From: Psoroptes ovis
Lineage: Eukaryota > Arthropoda > Arachnida > Sarcoptiformes > Psoroptidae
Assembly: GCA_002943765.1 (NCBI GenBank)
Contig: PQWQ01000014.1
Location: 1,302,001 to 1,366,000, forward strand
Length of the DNA: 64,000 bases
Reading direction: 5' to 3'
Shown here piece by piece: positions 36,750 through 50,441 of this stretch; position 1 is the first letter of the stretch, and each line of letters starts with the position of its first letter. The notes below the pieces were generated by a model. That model was not told where the DNA came from. It made no database searches and worked only from the letters and a program-made list of their open reading frames with translations. The position numbers and the translations under genes are program-made.

Positions 36750-39582
36750 TACATTATAATTTTAGCTGTTGTCGTTTAGTTTTTGGAATTTGGTAAAATA
36801 TGATTGGTTGTGTGATTTTCATTTTTTTTCACATGAATATATTACAAATTACTGCATTATTTTTATATATTTTTTTACTCTTAAATTATTTTTGCCCAAA
36901 AATACATCTTATCTCTAGGTGAAAAAACAAGGTTAAATTTTCTTTTTTTAAAAAATTTTCAATTCAATTTTTAATCTAATAAATGTTCGGTTACAGTTGA
37001 ATAATTCTTATTTTCTTCAGTGTAATGCCATTTATGTGTACCTCATTTTTAAATGCTTCAAATGATTATAATGATAATGGTAATAATGATATTGATAATG
37101 ATGAACTTCATGAAATGAAATTAATGTAAAGTGATGACATTTTTTTTTTCGTGAATTTGATTTCCATGAATTAATCCTTTCACGATGATCATCTTTAGGC
37201 ATTAATAGAGTAATATTGCTTGACATGATTAAATTCATAAAAATTACAAGTTTTTTTTTTATAACAAGAATTTTATGAATTAATTTTTGGTCATTTTCAC
37301 TCAATGAATGACCAATTCCATGACTAATCTAATTAACATTTATCCGTGCAAATTCAATCATAGCATTAGTCGCCAAATGAATGTATCATGTCGAGCCAAA
37401 TTGATCTTAGTACTTTTTGCAAATCAAAGTTTTGAAATTCTAATATCTCAATGTCTGTAACACCTCTAATATTCATCGATTAGTCTGATGAATATTTTGT
37501 TACGGCGTCTAAAGGAGCCAGGGTAAGGGTAAGGCGACGAAAAAAAATGTTCATCTATGCAAATATTTCAAATCACTCTGAAAAAAAAAAAAATGAATGA
37601 ATAATGGTTTATTTATCACATCGTTATTTTTTTTTGAAAAATATTCAAATTGTCGATTGGTCACTTGTCGAATGAATAAAATGAAATAAAATTTATTGAA
37701 ATTTTTCCACGACCATTTTCAATTTTAAAAAATGAAAAATTATATTCATCATAATCATAATCAGTTTCGAATGAAATAAGTTGAAAACACATCATCTGTC
37801 ACACATTTTTTAAAATGAAATCATTTTTCCACCGATATATATTATCATGATAATCATCATGATGATCATCATGATCATCATCATCGAATTACATTCATCG
37901 ATCATCATCTATGATCATTTGATGATGATGATGTCGATGTTGCTGTTTATCATTATCGCTAGTTATTTCGTTCATTTGTTTGATATCATCTTTTTTTTGG
38001 ATTGGGTATTAATTTCTTTTGATTAAAATACTTTATTTCTTCTTAAAACTTAAGAAATTTTTCAAGAAAAATCTTCGGGTTTTCGATTAAATCCATCATA
38101 TTTAGATGATGCTTTTTTCGAAGTAAAAAAAATATTAAAGAAATGATCACCATTCATCTCTCGACATATTTAGCTGTAATATTTCGCACTGTATAAATGT
38201 TCGGAATATTTATATTTATAATTTTTTTCTTTATTTTAAAATTTATTGAATATCATTTATCATTTCAAATATTTGAATTTTGAAAATTTTCAAAATCAAA
38301 ATCAAGAGAAACTTAAAACTTAAGTTTAATTTTTTTTTTCTTTATTTTGAAGCATTTCCTTTTGATTTTTTAAAATATGATCTTGATCATCATCATCATT
38401 GGTTGATTTGGTGAATTGAATTATCATTTTTTTGAGTTGAATTTTAATTGCAATTTTTTTTCATTTCATTTCATTTCATTTTGCTGGCATCTTCGTGACC
38501 AGAGGTTCAAACACCATAACCGTTGTTAGATCATAGATCAAACCATAGATCAATGTTCAAAGATAACCATTAACATGTTCGATTGATGATCATTTCGTAG
38601 TCGGTTTGTCTCCAAACAAAAAATTAAGAAACTTGCTAAGACTATTTATTTCAAATTTCATTTGTTTTTCAACCGATGTAAGAAGATGATGAAGAAGAAG
38701 GAGAAAAAAAATTTATAATTAAAACTAGCGAAAAACAAACCAATTCAATTCAATTCAAAAATTCATCTTGATTGATACAAGCGCTCTTGATGTATGCATC
38801 TTTGTTTGTTTGTTCGTTTCGATGGTTTGAAAAAAAACACTAATCTTTGCATCTTTATATCGAATTAAGTTTTGAGTTTCTTTAATTTTTTTTCAGGTTT
38901 TTTTTTGTTTGAAATTTTTATTTTTCTGAAAAATATCTAAAAATCAGGAGAAAAATATATCTTTATTTTAATCGAAATAACAAAATTTCGGCCAAAATAT
39001 TTGTTTGTTTGTTTGTGTTGCCCGAATGATAATAATAATAATAATATTTATTCATTTCGCCCCGGTCAAAGTGTCATAATATATAAATGTTTTTCTTTTT
39101 TCGAATCAAAGTTAAATCAAAAGCTTCGATATATTCCCCCCTCCTGGTTTCGTGTATCTCGCGTATGGCGAGAATAGGGAGAAAAATTCAGAAAATAATA
39201 CAACAAAATGAATGAAAGAAATACGAAAATTCAAAATTTACAATTTACAATTGCTTCAAAAATCAAAGAAATAAAGAAAATAAATAAAATTTTTGCATGA
39301 ATTTTTCATTATTCATTCATTCATTTGAATTTTTGTTATTTTTCGTATTATTTTTAGTATTATTTGGATATATATTCATATTTTTGATGATTGAAAAGCT
39401 GATGAAAAGAAATGAAATGAAAAATAAAATAAAAATAAATAAATCGTTGACCAGTACCAAAAAAATGTATGAAAAATCTAAAAATTTTTCTCGATATTTC
39501 TGATTTCAAATCATCATTGATTATTAATGATGATTTTTCACATTTTTTTTTTCTCTGATCATTTAACCACCTTTCAATAATA

Positions 39583-39662
39583 TTAGATTGTCCGGAAAGT
39601 TTTTGCCGGTAATATTGTAGAAAATCATTAAAAAATCGGCGAAAACTTTTCGGACAACCTAA
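39583..39662. mobile_element. Mariner-type hairpin MITE, class A, inverted
   Basis: The 80 bp start TTAGATTGTCCGGAAAG and end TTTTCGGACAACCTAA with TA flanks. The interior is GGTAATATTGTAGAAAATC. Confidence 0.82.
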
Positions 39663-42600
39663 TATATAAATAAATATATTTATCATTTAATTCATGCAAC
39701 AAAAAAAAAATATTTATTTTTAAATGATAATAATAATAATATTCACAGCCAAAATCGAATAGAAAAAAAATGAAAAAAAAAAATTCATTTGTTTATTTCG
39801 TAAACATTTCGATATTTAGTTTTTATCAAGTTTTCCCGTTTAAAAGTTCATTTGTTCTTGTTGTTTTTGGTTGTTGATGATGATCAAGATGATCAAGATG
39901 ATTGAGATAAGCTTTCAAAGTTTCGGACATTATTTATTTGATCAACAAAATGAATGAACGAACGAGGCAAAAATGAAAAAATTGATCAGCAGGTATTCCA
40001 AAATATAAATCTTTGGGATATCAATCTCTCTTTTCCATCATAATATTAGAAAATTGATTGAATAATATTTATTTATTTATTTATTTATCATATTAACATA
40101 TAATGAATGAATGAATGTGTGATGAGTGATGATTGCGATACGAAAATAAATGAATTTGAATTTGATAAACAAGGGGGAATTCGTATAAATATATTTTTGA
40201 AGCAATTTATATTGAAAGCAATGACTCTTGGCCACACGACCAAATAATCATCATTTGAAAAAAATGAAATATGTATGAAAATGATATTCTGATTAGTTTA
40301 TTTTTAAAATCATTCATTCATTCATTCATATTTGCTATCATTTTGAATGTTATTAATGCAAATGGCAAAGGATTGAATTTTGTATTTCTTCGAGTATATT
40401 GGAAGTGATTTCATTCACATTTTTAATATGAATTATTGGAAAAAATTTATGAATTTTTTTTCTCTTATTTCTTTGAATCGATTTGTGAAAACCAAAAAAT
40501 TTCGAAAAAGATAATCAAAATGATTTTGATTTGAAAAATTGATTTTAATTCAATAATTTGGGCGTTATATGAATTCACTGAAATATCGATTAGTTTTTTG
40601 AATTGAAAAAAAAAATCCGGCGCCATGATTACGACTTGAAAATGTCATCAGATGTATGCTATCAAATGTTCAAATCTGATTTCATTTGAAAAGCGAGAAG
40701 AGCATCGCCATCATCATTATTATAATTGATATTCTTCGAAATAGATTAATAAATAAACGAATGAATGAATAAATGAATAATCAAAAATTATTCTTGGAAA
40801 TGTCCGGTCATTTCTATGGTTATTTCCATTGAAAATTTGAGTGATTAACTTGAGCAAAAAAAAATAAAAAATTTCCTGTCGAAATTAAATTCTAAGGTAT
40901 CGATAGGTTTATTATTGAATGAAAAGAAAAAAAAATTCAAATGAAACGACTAATATCAAATAATAATGATGAAAAACAAAAAAACAAAATTTAAATTGCA
41001 AATCTAAGCATTCAATTCATTCATTAATTCATTCACATAACTTGAAACGGTAAATTATACTTGAAAATCTCTGAAAGATTTTCTCCGAAATGATTCAAAG
41101 AAAATAAATGATGGACATGATGATGATGATGATGATATTTGATCATGTGCATGTATTTTTATTCCATCATTTATTTATTTATTTATTTTTTAATTTTAAT
41201 TCAACTTTATTTGATTCAATGTTGCTCAATGTATTGATTATTAATATGATGTTTTGCATATTCAAATATTCAAAATGCAACAACAATATTGCACATTGCT
41301 CATCATCTTCATCGGGCTCATCATCACCATTATCCCAATCATTGTTTTCATGATGATGAAGGCGCCCATTAATTTGACATTTCTGAAAATGAAATGAATG
41401 AATGAATGAAATGTAAAAAAAAAATCCATTGTTTTTTCTCTGCTTGAAAATTTAATAAAAAAAAAATTTAAATATTCATTTCAAATTTTCATCGATGATG
41501 ATAATGATAATGATTTGCATATAAATTTACATATAGAAATTTATTAAAAATTCATATTTTTTTGTGTAAAATTTTTTCATAATTTTCTTCTGCCGATATT
41601 TCACGAATAATGATATTGGCTCATTTACATATTCGACCTGAATCAATGTATTTTTTGATCAGTGATCACATAGGAAAAAAACAATTAAATTTTTTTCCAT
41701 TTTTATTATATTAATATTCAATCAATGATTTATGGTAATCATTTGTTTATCAATATATGTTTTTTTGGCTGAAAATATCAATAATTTTTCTATTTTAATT
41801 TATTTTAATGATAATGACTGAGCGAAAATATTTGTTCGTTGATTGATAAAGATGATTTGAAATGAAATTTGATTTTGATTTTTCTTCAAAATTGAATTTT
41901 GAAAATTTCAATTCAAATTGAAAATGATTCAAAATTTCATTTGAAGAATGATTCTGCCATTTTTTCGCTTGAAATTCTTGATTTTTCCCTGTGACAAAAA
42001 TGGATTTATTGACCTGAATATATGGGTTGAACTCAATTCGATTGAATTCAGTTCATTCATTTATATTTCAATCAATATTCAATCATATAATACAAATCGA
42101 TTGATTTGATTGAATATTAACATATTTTAAATTTTTTCCATTTTTTTTTTCATTTTTAAAAATATTTTTTCCACAACTCATGGTCAATGTATTTGTATGA
42201 TTGTTTTTGAAATTGTTGAAAAATTTTCAAAACATGAAATGTTTCCAAATTTGTTTGTTGTTTTCCTACAAATTTTCATTTTGAAAATGACATGGCAAAT
42301 TTATTTATTCAATTTGACAAAATAATAGAAAAAATTGAATTGAAAATGTCAAAAATATTTAAAAAATGAAATTAAACATCATTTATTCAATTTTCAAATA
42401 ATGAAAATACATTCACAAATACAAATTTGAAATTGAAATTGATGAATGACATAATTCATTTTTGTTTTTGTTTTGTTTTAAAAAATATTTCATTTTTCAC
42501 AAAAACATTTTTCCATGTGTCGGCGTGGCAAAAATTGTCAAAAATAGCCAATTCAATTGCCAATTCAATGGATTTTCAATTTTGAAAAATTTTTTCGCTT

Positions 42601-42837
42601 GGAAATTTTTCCAAAAACAAAGCAACAGCAAAACATCAACACACACACACACACAATGTTGCCCTTGAAATTGAACATTGAAAATGTTGATGAAAAAAAA
42701 TATTTTCGAAAAAAATGAAAATCACATGAAACATGCCAGTAATATTTTATCAAATTCAAAAATTTTTTAATTGAAAGTATTTTGAAAAAAAATTTCATTC
42801 ATTTATTTCAAATTTAATTTTTTTTTTTTTTGATTTA

Positions 42838-42917
42838 TCAGGTTGTCCGAAAAGTTCTTGCCGATTTTTCAATCATTTTCTACGATATAATCGGCAAAAA
42901 CTTTTCGGACAACGTAG
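42838..42917. mobile_element. Mariner-type hairpin MITE, class A
   Basis: The 80 bp start TCAGGTTGTCCGAAAAG and end TTTTCGGACAACGTAG with TA flanks. The interior is TTTCTACGATATAATCGGC. Confidence 0.82.
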
Positions 42918-43354
42918 TATTTTGATTGATATTTGAATTATTAGCAGAAAAAAAGAAAAACACGTGCACATTCATTTATTCATATATTGATTCATTGATT
43001 GATTGAATGTGAAATGAAAAAAAAAATGTTTAAAAATGCAATACGTGTGCTACAGCTTAATCGATTGCAATCCATGTTGGTCATTTCAAAAACAATTTTT
43101 TTTAATGAGAAAAATTTGAAAAATATTTCAAATTTTTCCAACAAATAATAATCATAATCATTTTGATTGAATCGATTCGATTATCCATTAATATTCAAAG
43201 TATTTTTCAAAAATTTGAAATTTCAAATAATTTAATCGTAAACAAGCCGAAAAATTACCACGCCAAAAACCTTGAAAATTGATTTTTTCATTTTTTTTTT
43301 TTTTTCATTTAACTCAAAATAACTTTGATTTAATCTTTATTTTATTGTTTTTAC

Positions 43355-43379
43355 TAATAATAATAATAATAATAATAAT
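43355..43379. repeat. TAA trinucleotide microsatellite
   Basis: Eight TAA units are followed by TGATTTTG. Confidence 0.75.
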
Positions 43380-43583
43380 GATTTTGAAAAACACCCTATT
43401 AAGTATTTGAAAATAGGAAATATTCATTTTTTTTTCTTAATTTATTTGAAATGTTTGAATTTTAAATTTTTTCATTTTTCCACTCTTGGAAAAATGATTC
43501 AGTAGTCAAAATTTTTTGATAATTAAACTGTCGGCCAATTTTTTTATACATTTGCCAGTCAATGCCGGCAAAATAGTAAATGC

Positions 43584-43612
43584 TACGTCATATTTGACGT
43601 ATTACTACGTCA
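43584..43612. promoter_or_regulatory. Cluster of three CRE/ATF-like sites at 11-bp spacing
   Basis: TACGTCA (43584-43590), TGACGTA (43595-43601) and TACGTCA (43606-43612) are spaced exactly 11 bp start to start, so they face one side of the helix. TACGTCA is a known CREB/ATF-type core. Binding and function are inferred. Confidence 0.35.
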
Positions 43613-46118
43613 TTAAATCTTGAGAATTATCAATTAAAAAACTGTTTTAAGCGTCGTGACTGCTTAAGTGGTGATAATTAAAATTCCGATTGAAAATTCA
43701 ATTCAAATTCAATTGAAATTCCATAAAATAAATATACAGTGTAGGTGTTTCAATAGTATGTAAGTGTAATTTCATTGATGCTAATTAAAAAAATAAATAA
43801 TGAACTAATGAAATTGTTGTTGTTGTTGTTAGCTGTTGTCAGTTATTTCAATTATTTTCATTCAATTTTTTACAAAGCAATAATTTTTAAAAAATGATAA
43901 ATTAAATTTTAAATCAAAAACATTGGTTGCCATGTATTTCAATTTTTGAATTTTCAATGAATTTTAATTGATTATTATTTATTATGATGAATAATGGCAT
44001 AGCATAACATTGAATTGTGAAAAGAAAAATTCATAAATTTCTGTAAAATGTGTTGGTATTTGCAAATGTGTTTGTTCGTTGGTAAAAACTTCCACTTTGA
44101 ATTCCGTGTAAAAATTATGATTGATTTTGATTGTGTGGTAAAATTATTTCATCTTGTTTGGCCATCAAAAGCAAGAAAAAAAATTTTTTACTCGAGAAAT
44201 AATCATCATAAAAGCTTACTGTATTTACTGATTCTCTCGAATAAAAATATATTTCGATCGATCGTAGAGATTACAAAGAAAATTTTGATTTTAATTTTTT
44301 TTTTGATTTTACAAGAAAATCACTTAAATTGATATGAATAATTAGGATAAAACAAAAATTTCACATAAATTGAACAAATTGAGCTCAAGTTGATCTAATT
44401 TTTTCTGTTCACTTATTACTAGATTGCGTATTCAATTATCAATTTGCGGATATTCCAATTTTCCATCAGTGGTTTCTTGAGAAATAAAGTTTTGCTTGAA
44501 AAAATAAAAATTAAAATTTGTTTCGCTTCTTATTTATTCCGTCCATTTGAATTTTTTGTGAATTGAATTCAAGTGAATTTTAAATGAATTTCTGAAAGTT
44601 ATCAAACAAAACAAATGAAAAAAAATTGATTTTTTTTTTCATTTCGCCAGAATTCAATCAAAAAAAATACATATGCATTATCATCATTGATTTTGCTCAA
44701 TCCTTTCAACACTTTGACCATGACTAAACATGATTACTAATTGCTAAAATAATCGAAAAATGAAAATAATTTAAAAGTAAACAAATTTCAAAGAAATATT
44801 TGTTTTTTTCCACCAAAAACTTTTAAGAAAAAATGAAAAAAGACACCTTTTTTGATTAAAATTTTTTTTCAATATTAAAAAATAAATTAATTTTAAAATG
44901 AAGAATTCATTCATCAGAATTTTCTATGCAATCATCTTCAATTATTTCAAAGATTTCTTATCAAAAAACGTTGAAAAACAACAATAAAAAAACGAAATTA
45001 AATTTCATTCATTGAAAAAAATTCAATTTAAAATTTCGAGAAAAAAAAAAAATTTCACATCGTTATCAAATGAAATAAAAATCATAATAATAATAATAAT
45101 AATGATAATTATAATCATAAAAATTTGTTTTTTTGATTCAATTCATTGGAATTCAATTTTGAATTCTTTGAGAATTGAAAAAAATAAAATAAAAATTATC
45201 TTCATTGAGTTTCCAATGTAAAATTTAGACCAGAGGTAATATCATCTGATGATGATGGCAATTGTAAAAAATGGACATTGCTCTCTCTAGCCATATGGCC
45301 AACCAATGGAAAAAATTTAATCCCTTCAATGCTTTAATTTTTGATTTTGAATTGAAAAATAAAGCAACAAAATTAAACAAATTCTTTTGATTCGCAAACC
45401 CAAACAAATCATAAATCAACAACTGGCTGGCTGTTCAATTATTCCTGGCAAAGTTTAACAAGTTTTATTTTGCTTTTCATTTCATTTCATACTTAATTTT
45501 CAATGTTTGATGTGAGCATGCTTTATTTTTGTTTGTCAATTTGATCATTTTGTTCTTGTTTTTTTTTCAAAAATTTGATGAGAAACTGCGTATTTTCCCT
45601 CGATATTCTAAGATCAAATTTGAAATATTTGTAATGAATTTGAACGTAAAAATTTTTAATTACATTTTCAGACTAAACACAATACAAAATGTGTATGATT
45701 CAGAGGCATACAAAATTTAAACACTTTGCTAAGGCTTGAAACTCCAGTATGTATTTGAGTAATTGAATGTTCTTTTTTGTTTTGATTCCGCATTTGTCTA
45801 ATCAAAATCAGCTTGAAAATTTTCAGCCAGTTTTCAGACGCATCAATTTTCATTTTCAAAAACTTACGAAATCAAAATCAAAATTGCATATACCACCGAT
45901 TAGTATAAATGTGTCTGTATGTAGATTTTTGTTGATTTATTTACTTTTTGAGATTTCAATTTCATCCAAATAGTTATAACCCTTAAAAAAAAGAGCCATA
46001 GAAAATTGCTTATTTCATTTCTCATCTAAGATTTATTTTTCAAAAATAAATATTTTTTTTTTGTTTATTTAAAAAATTTTTTTTTTTTGGTTGCACGGAT
46101 AACCAACCACCATTTGTG

Positions 46119-46139
46119 GTGCTGCTGCTGCTGCTGCTG
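46119..46139. repeat. GCT trinucleotide microsatellite
   Basis: About seven GCT units lie in noncoding DNA after an AACCAACCACC stretch. Confidence 0.75.
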
Positions 46140-49100
46140 TGGTGATGATGGCAATTTACATAGAAAATTTAAGCAAAATAAAACAATATTTCCACTTGAA
46201 ATATTTTTTAAATGACAAATTTCATTTTCGATTCTCTCATAAGGCCATAAAAACTTTGATTTTGAATATGAAATCATTTTCCAAAAAAAATAAACAAAAT
46301 TTAATAATTTTCAATACAAATTAATATTACCCAAAATATTTTCAATTGTTTTGATGGGCTTTTGATTTATTTATTGTAAATATTAATTGTTATGGTCACA
46401 AATTTTTTTTCAATTTTCAATAATTTGAAAACTACCTTTCATGAGATTATTCATGCAAATTTTGGCCTGAAGAAAATTTTCAATTTTTTTTTTCGACTTA
46501 ATCTGATTTAACAGATTCTTGGTGGTTGAATTTGTTTGTGTTTATGAGGTTCTGTGTGCGAATTTTCGAAGCGCAGAAGATATGCAATTTGTTATTTTGT
46601 ATTTATTTATTTTTTTTCAGTGAAAAATGTATAAATAAATAAATAATCTCATTTGAAATTTGAAATTTTTTATATTTTTCACGGCAAAAAAACATGGTCA
46701 TAAATTTTCAAAATCTTGCCAGTACTATTGGCAAATGAATAAACAAATTTTGAATTTGAATTTTGACTAAATTTCAAAATTTTTGTTTGCTGCTGCTGCA
46801 GCAATGTGACAGGTATAATAAAGTGAAATTTTGTTTTTCTTTAAATTTCAAAGTGTCTACATTTTTGCTTGCATCTCGAAATGTTTTCATTTGTTGTTGG
46901 TTGATCGGTGGCTCAATCAATGAGTCAATGATTAACGATTTCGGCATTTATCGATGTGCGACGAACACCAAACACCGATGTATATTTAACGGGGAATATT
47001 CAATCGGCAAAATTTCTAAACTTTGCATCTTCATTTCAAAATCTTGATATTTGCTCCTCAGATGCCTCATTTTTACTTTAAATCAAAACTTGAAATCAAA
47101 TCAATTATTTCATTTTGTTGTGTGTGTGACCATGTCAATGATCATGTATTATTTATGTGGTACTATGTATGTACTATGTGTTTGTTTGTTCACAAGTCAA
47201 GAGGTAACCATAGAAGCCATTTTTAAAATTGAAGAAAAAATTTAAAGAAAAATATAAATTAATAAATAAACATTTGATCGATTCTTGTGATTTCAATGAA
47301 TGAAAACTAATTTAATTTATTTCGTTTAATTTCATTTCAATTTCGATTGAAATCTAATATATATATCGGATTCTTCTTCTTCTTATTCTTAACAAGAAAC
47401 ACTTCTTATCATCTGTTTCCCCATACAACAACATATACATGTCATTCTCTATGGTTACTTTTCAGTTTGATTAGTTAATTTAGTTATATGTATGTTCAAA
47501 CGTATCAAAGATCAAATGAAATTTTAGAAATAAAATAAAATCAGCGAAAAAAAAAAACTACAAATTTTATCTTTGAGAATTTTTCATTTTTTCAAATAAA
47601 TCAAATAGCCAAAGGCGGAGTTCTTTGGTTCCCAAAAAACATTTTTTTGGTCGAGAAAAACAAACCAAAGAGAACCAAAGAGAGAGAAAAATCGAATCCG
47701 TTATGATTAAATTATCCAAAGATTTTTGCTTCAAACAATTTTTTTGAAAAAAAAATGATGATGGGTGTCACAACCCTAGAGGTGGGTACGACGACCAGAA
47801 AAAAACAAACAATTGTCATTGCTTTTGAGCCAAGTTGCGCACGTTTTATTGCCAATAGACTATTGACTATTTCTAAAAAATCAATTTTCAAAATTGAAAA
47901 AAAAAACAAATAAAAATTGTTGCCAGTATTTTTTTTGTGAACATGATGTGTGGTTGTTGTTGTGTGTGTGTGTGTGTTTGTGTGTAGCAATATTTACAAT
48001 TGAAATTGTATTTGTTTGTATACATTTTCAATTTTAAAAATACCAAAAATCCAATGTCAGTATATTGTTGATCATCAAACTGAATGCAACTAGTGGGTTT
48101 TCTCGTATTTTTTCTGTGATATTTTTTTTTGGCTTGTTTCAATCTCTTTCTCTCGACAAAAATCAAAATTATGAAAAATCAAAAAATCAAATATTTGAAA
48201 TTCAACAAAAAAAAAAAAAATTTATTTGTGATTTGATTAAAAATAATGAAAAATGAAAAACTAAATACTTACAGACAACGTATAAATCAAAAATAATAAT
48301 AATTGTAAGATATTATCATCTTGAAGATTTAACCATTTTTTTTTCTTTATAATTTCAATCAACGATTATTATCATCATCATCAATAATAATTGATGAATA
48401 GGTATAGGTGTTCAAATTTTTTTTTTTACAATTTTTGTATTTTACAATGTGATGTTTCAATCAAATGATTTGATAGATTGAAAAATTCAATGATAACATA
48501 TTTTATCATCTTTAATTTATCTACAAGTAAGCGAAAATCGAAAAAAAAACTATTGATCTTTGTGTTCAACTCTCCATATACATTGTGTTTGCTTGTTATT
48601 TTTGCTTTTGAGGTTATCATTTTCTGTCAAATTTTCATCTAATAATATTTATTTGCACACACACAATTTTGTGTGAAGAATTCTATTTTTATAAATAAAA
48701 TGAAATATAAAAAAATGAATTGATGCGCACGTTTTACAATTCATCATTTCAAAAATAATTTTTTTATTTTTATATTTCATTTCATTTATATTTGAATGTA
48801 TGAATGATTCGTTTTTATTATATGTTTTCAGCAAAATGATAAACAAGTAACATCTTTATTTGAAAACTCTTTTCTTTGTTGAGTTATTATTTGCTATTAT
48901 TATCATTGGTTATTATGATTATCATTTCATTGAAAACGGAATGGTTGATGAAAAATTTTATGTCTGTCATTTGCGTATTCATCAAAATTCATTCATTTTT
49001 TTTCAAATTTCTCAAATAATTTCTCGAATGAAAAATATATTCAAACCATTATTGTTTGTTGATCATCATCATTCGATCATCATGGCTGATCATCAGTTTG

Positions 49101-50361
49101 TCAGTTGAAAAACAATGATTATAGTGATTATTATTTCTATTTATTATTATCTATGAGGTTTTCCTAGTTTATTTATTATTCGAGCTATGTTTATGCTATA
49201 GACATGAAATTATTGAAATAAAATGAAATGAAAAATAAAATAACCACTTTGATCATTGATGAAATCATTGTTTGAAAAGCTTCTGAATTGATTATTTATT
49301 ATTAGTTATTTATTTTCATTTTTGAATTTTGATCATTTTTGACTATTTTTGATATTTGAAATATTTTTTTTTGATTCCAAAATGTAAAAAAAAAATTTCA
49401 TAAATAAATTTATCAATCGAATAATATCGTGATTTGTATCGAAAAGATTGAGATATATATTCATTGATTATTATTATTATTGATCAAAACAATGATTTGT
49501 TCTTGTGAATGAACTGAATTGAAATTCTTTCATTTCAAATATTTGAAAATTTGAAAATGACCATTTTGATTTTTCTCTTTGAAAAAAGAAACACAACAAG
49601 TCCAATTCTATTTGTTTTCATATTTTTATACACATTTTTTTTTCTTGGCTGACCATATGATAGACGATGTTTTCAGCTAGTTTTTTTACCAGGTTATAAC
49701 CATAGAAAGCCGTATAGCATCAACAGTAAATCTTAATGATAGCAAATCGTGAATATCAAAGTCACGAACGCCAACAAAACCAGCAAACACACCAAAAAAA
49801 AAAAAAATAAAATAAAATAACAAAGTTATTTCATGTTATATGTTTATGTGTATTTTTGCTGTGGATAATAAATTCATCAATTTTCAACTGTGGAATTTTC
49901 CTGGATTGAAAATTACAAATCAACAAATTTTTTCTTTGATGACCGAATAGTGGTTGTTGTTGACACATGAATGAATCAAATGTTCAATTATTCCATTTCT
50001 CCACTTCCAAAGGTGATGGTCTGGGTGATCACCGATATTCATTCATTTTTTTTGACTGGTCATTGGATTTTCTCGAATAATATGTTATTATCCAGTTTTT
50101 CTTCAATTTTCATTTTTATCTTTAGATTTGCTATTATTATCACTGTTATTATTATTACGATTATCATCAATATAAATCAGTGTGTAGAAACAAATTATCT
50201 GACCATTTTCTTTTTGTATTTTTTTTTTCTTCCATTATAATTTACAGGTAGCCAGATTTGTCTGTGAATATATTTCAAAGAAAATAAAATAATAATAATA
50301 AATTAAACCATTACAAAATAATCGAAAATCAAATCCAAATAATAACAAATAATAAAGTGTT

Positions 50362-50441
50362 AAATTGTTCATCATAGAAAAACGGAAATAATTTTAAATT
50401 TTGAATCTTATTCAAAATAATTCAAAATTGATGAACAATTT
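50362..50441. repeat. 80-base nested hairpin
   Basis: The outer arms AAATTGTTCATCA and TGATGAACAATTT (13 bp) enclose an inner stem ATTTTGAAT/ATTCAAAAT around CTT. The arms are asymmetric in length. Confidence 0.45.

Larger units (their letters stand above)
32778..42837. other. Gene-free interval with four MITEs
   Basis: No coding frame is supported. There are MITEs at 33273, 34074, 36670 and 39583, ATG/ATC palindromic microsatellites near 37840-37940, a doubled GTAAGG motif at 37523-37534 and a C/G-richer patch at about 39135-39180. Confidence 0.55.

Noticed and set aside
46763..47047. A 94-residue plus-strand frame with a somewhat complex C-terminal half.
   Set aside because: The patch near 46890-47000 is less AT-rich, but no homology or splice pattern was recognised, so it was kept only as an interval note.
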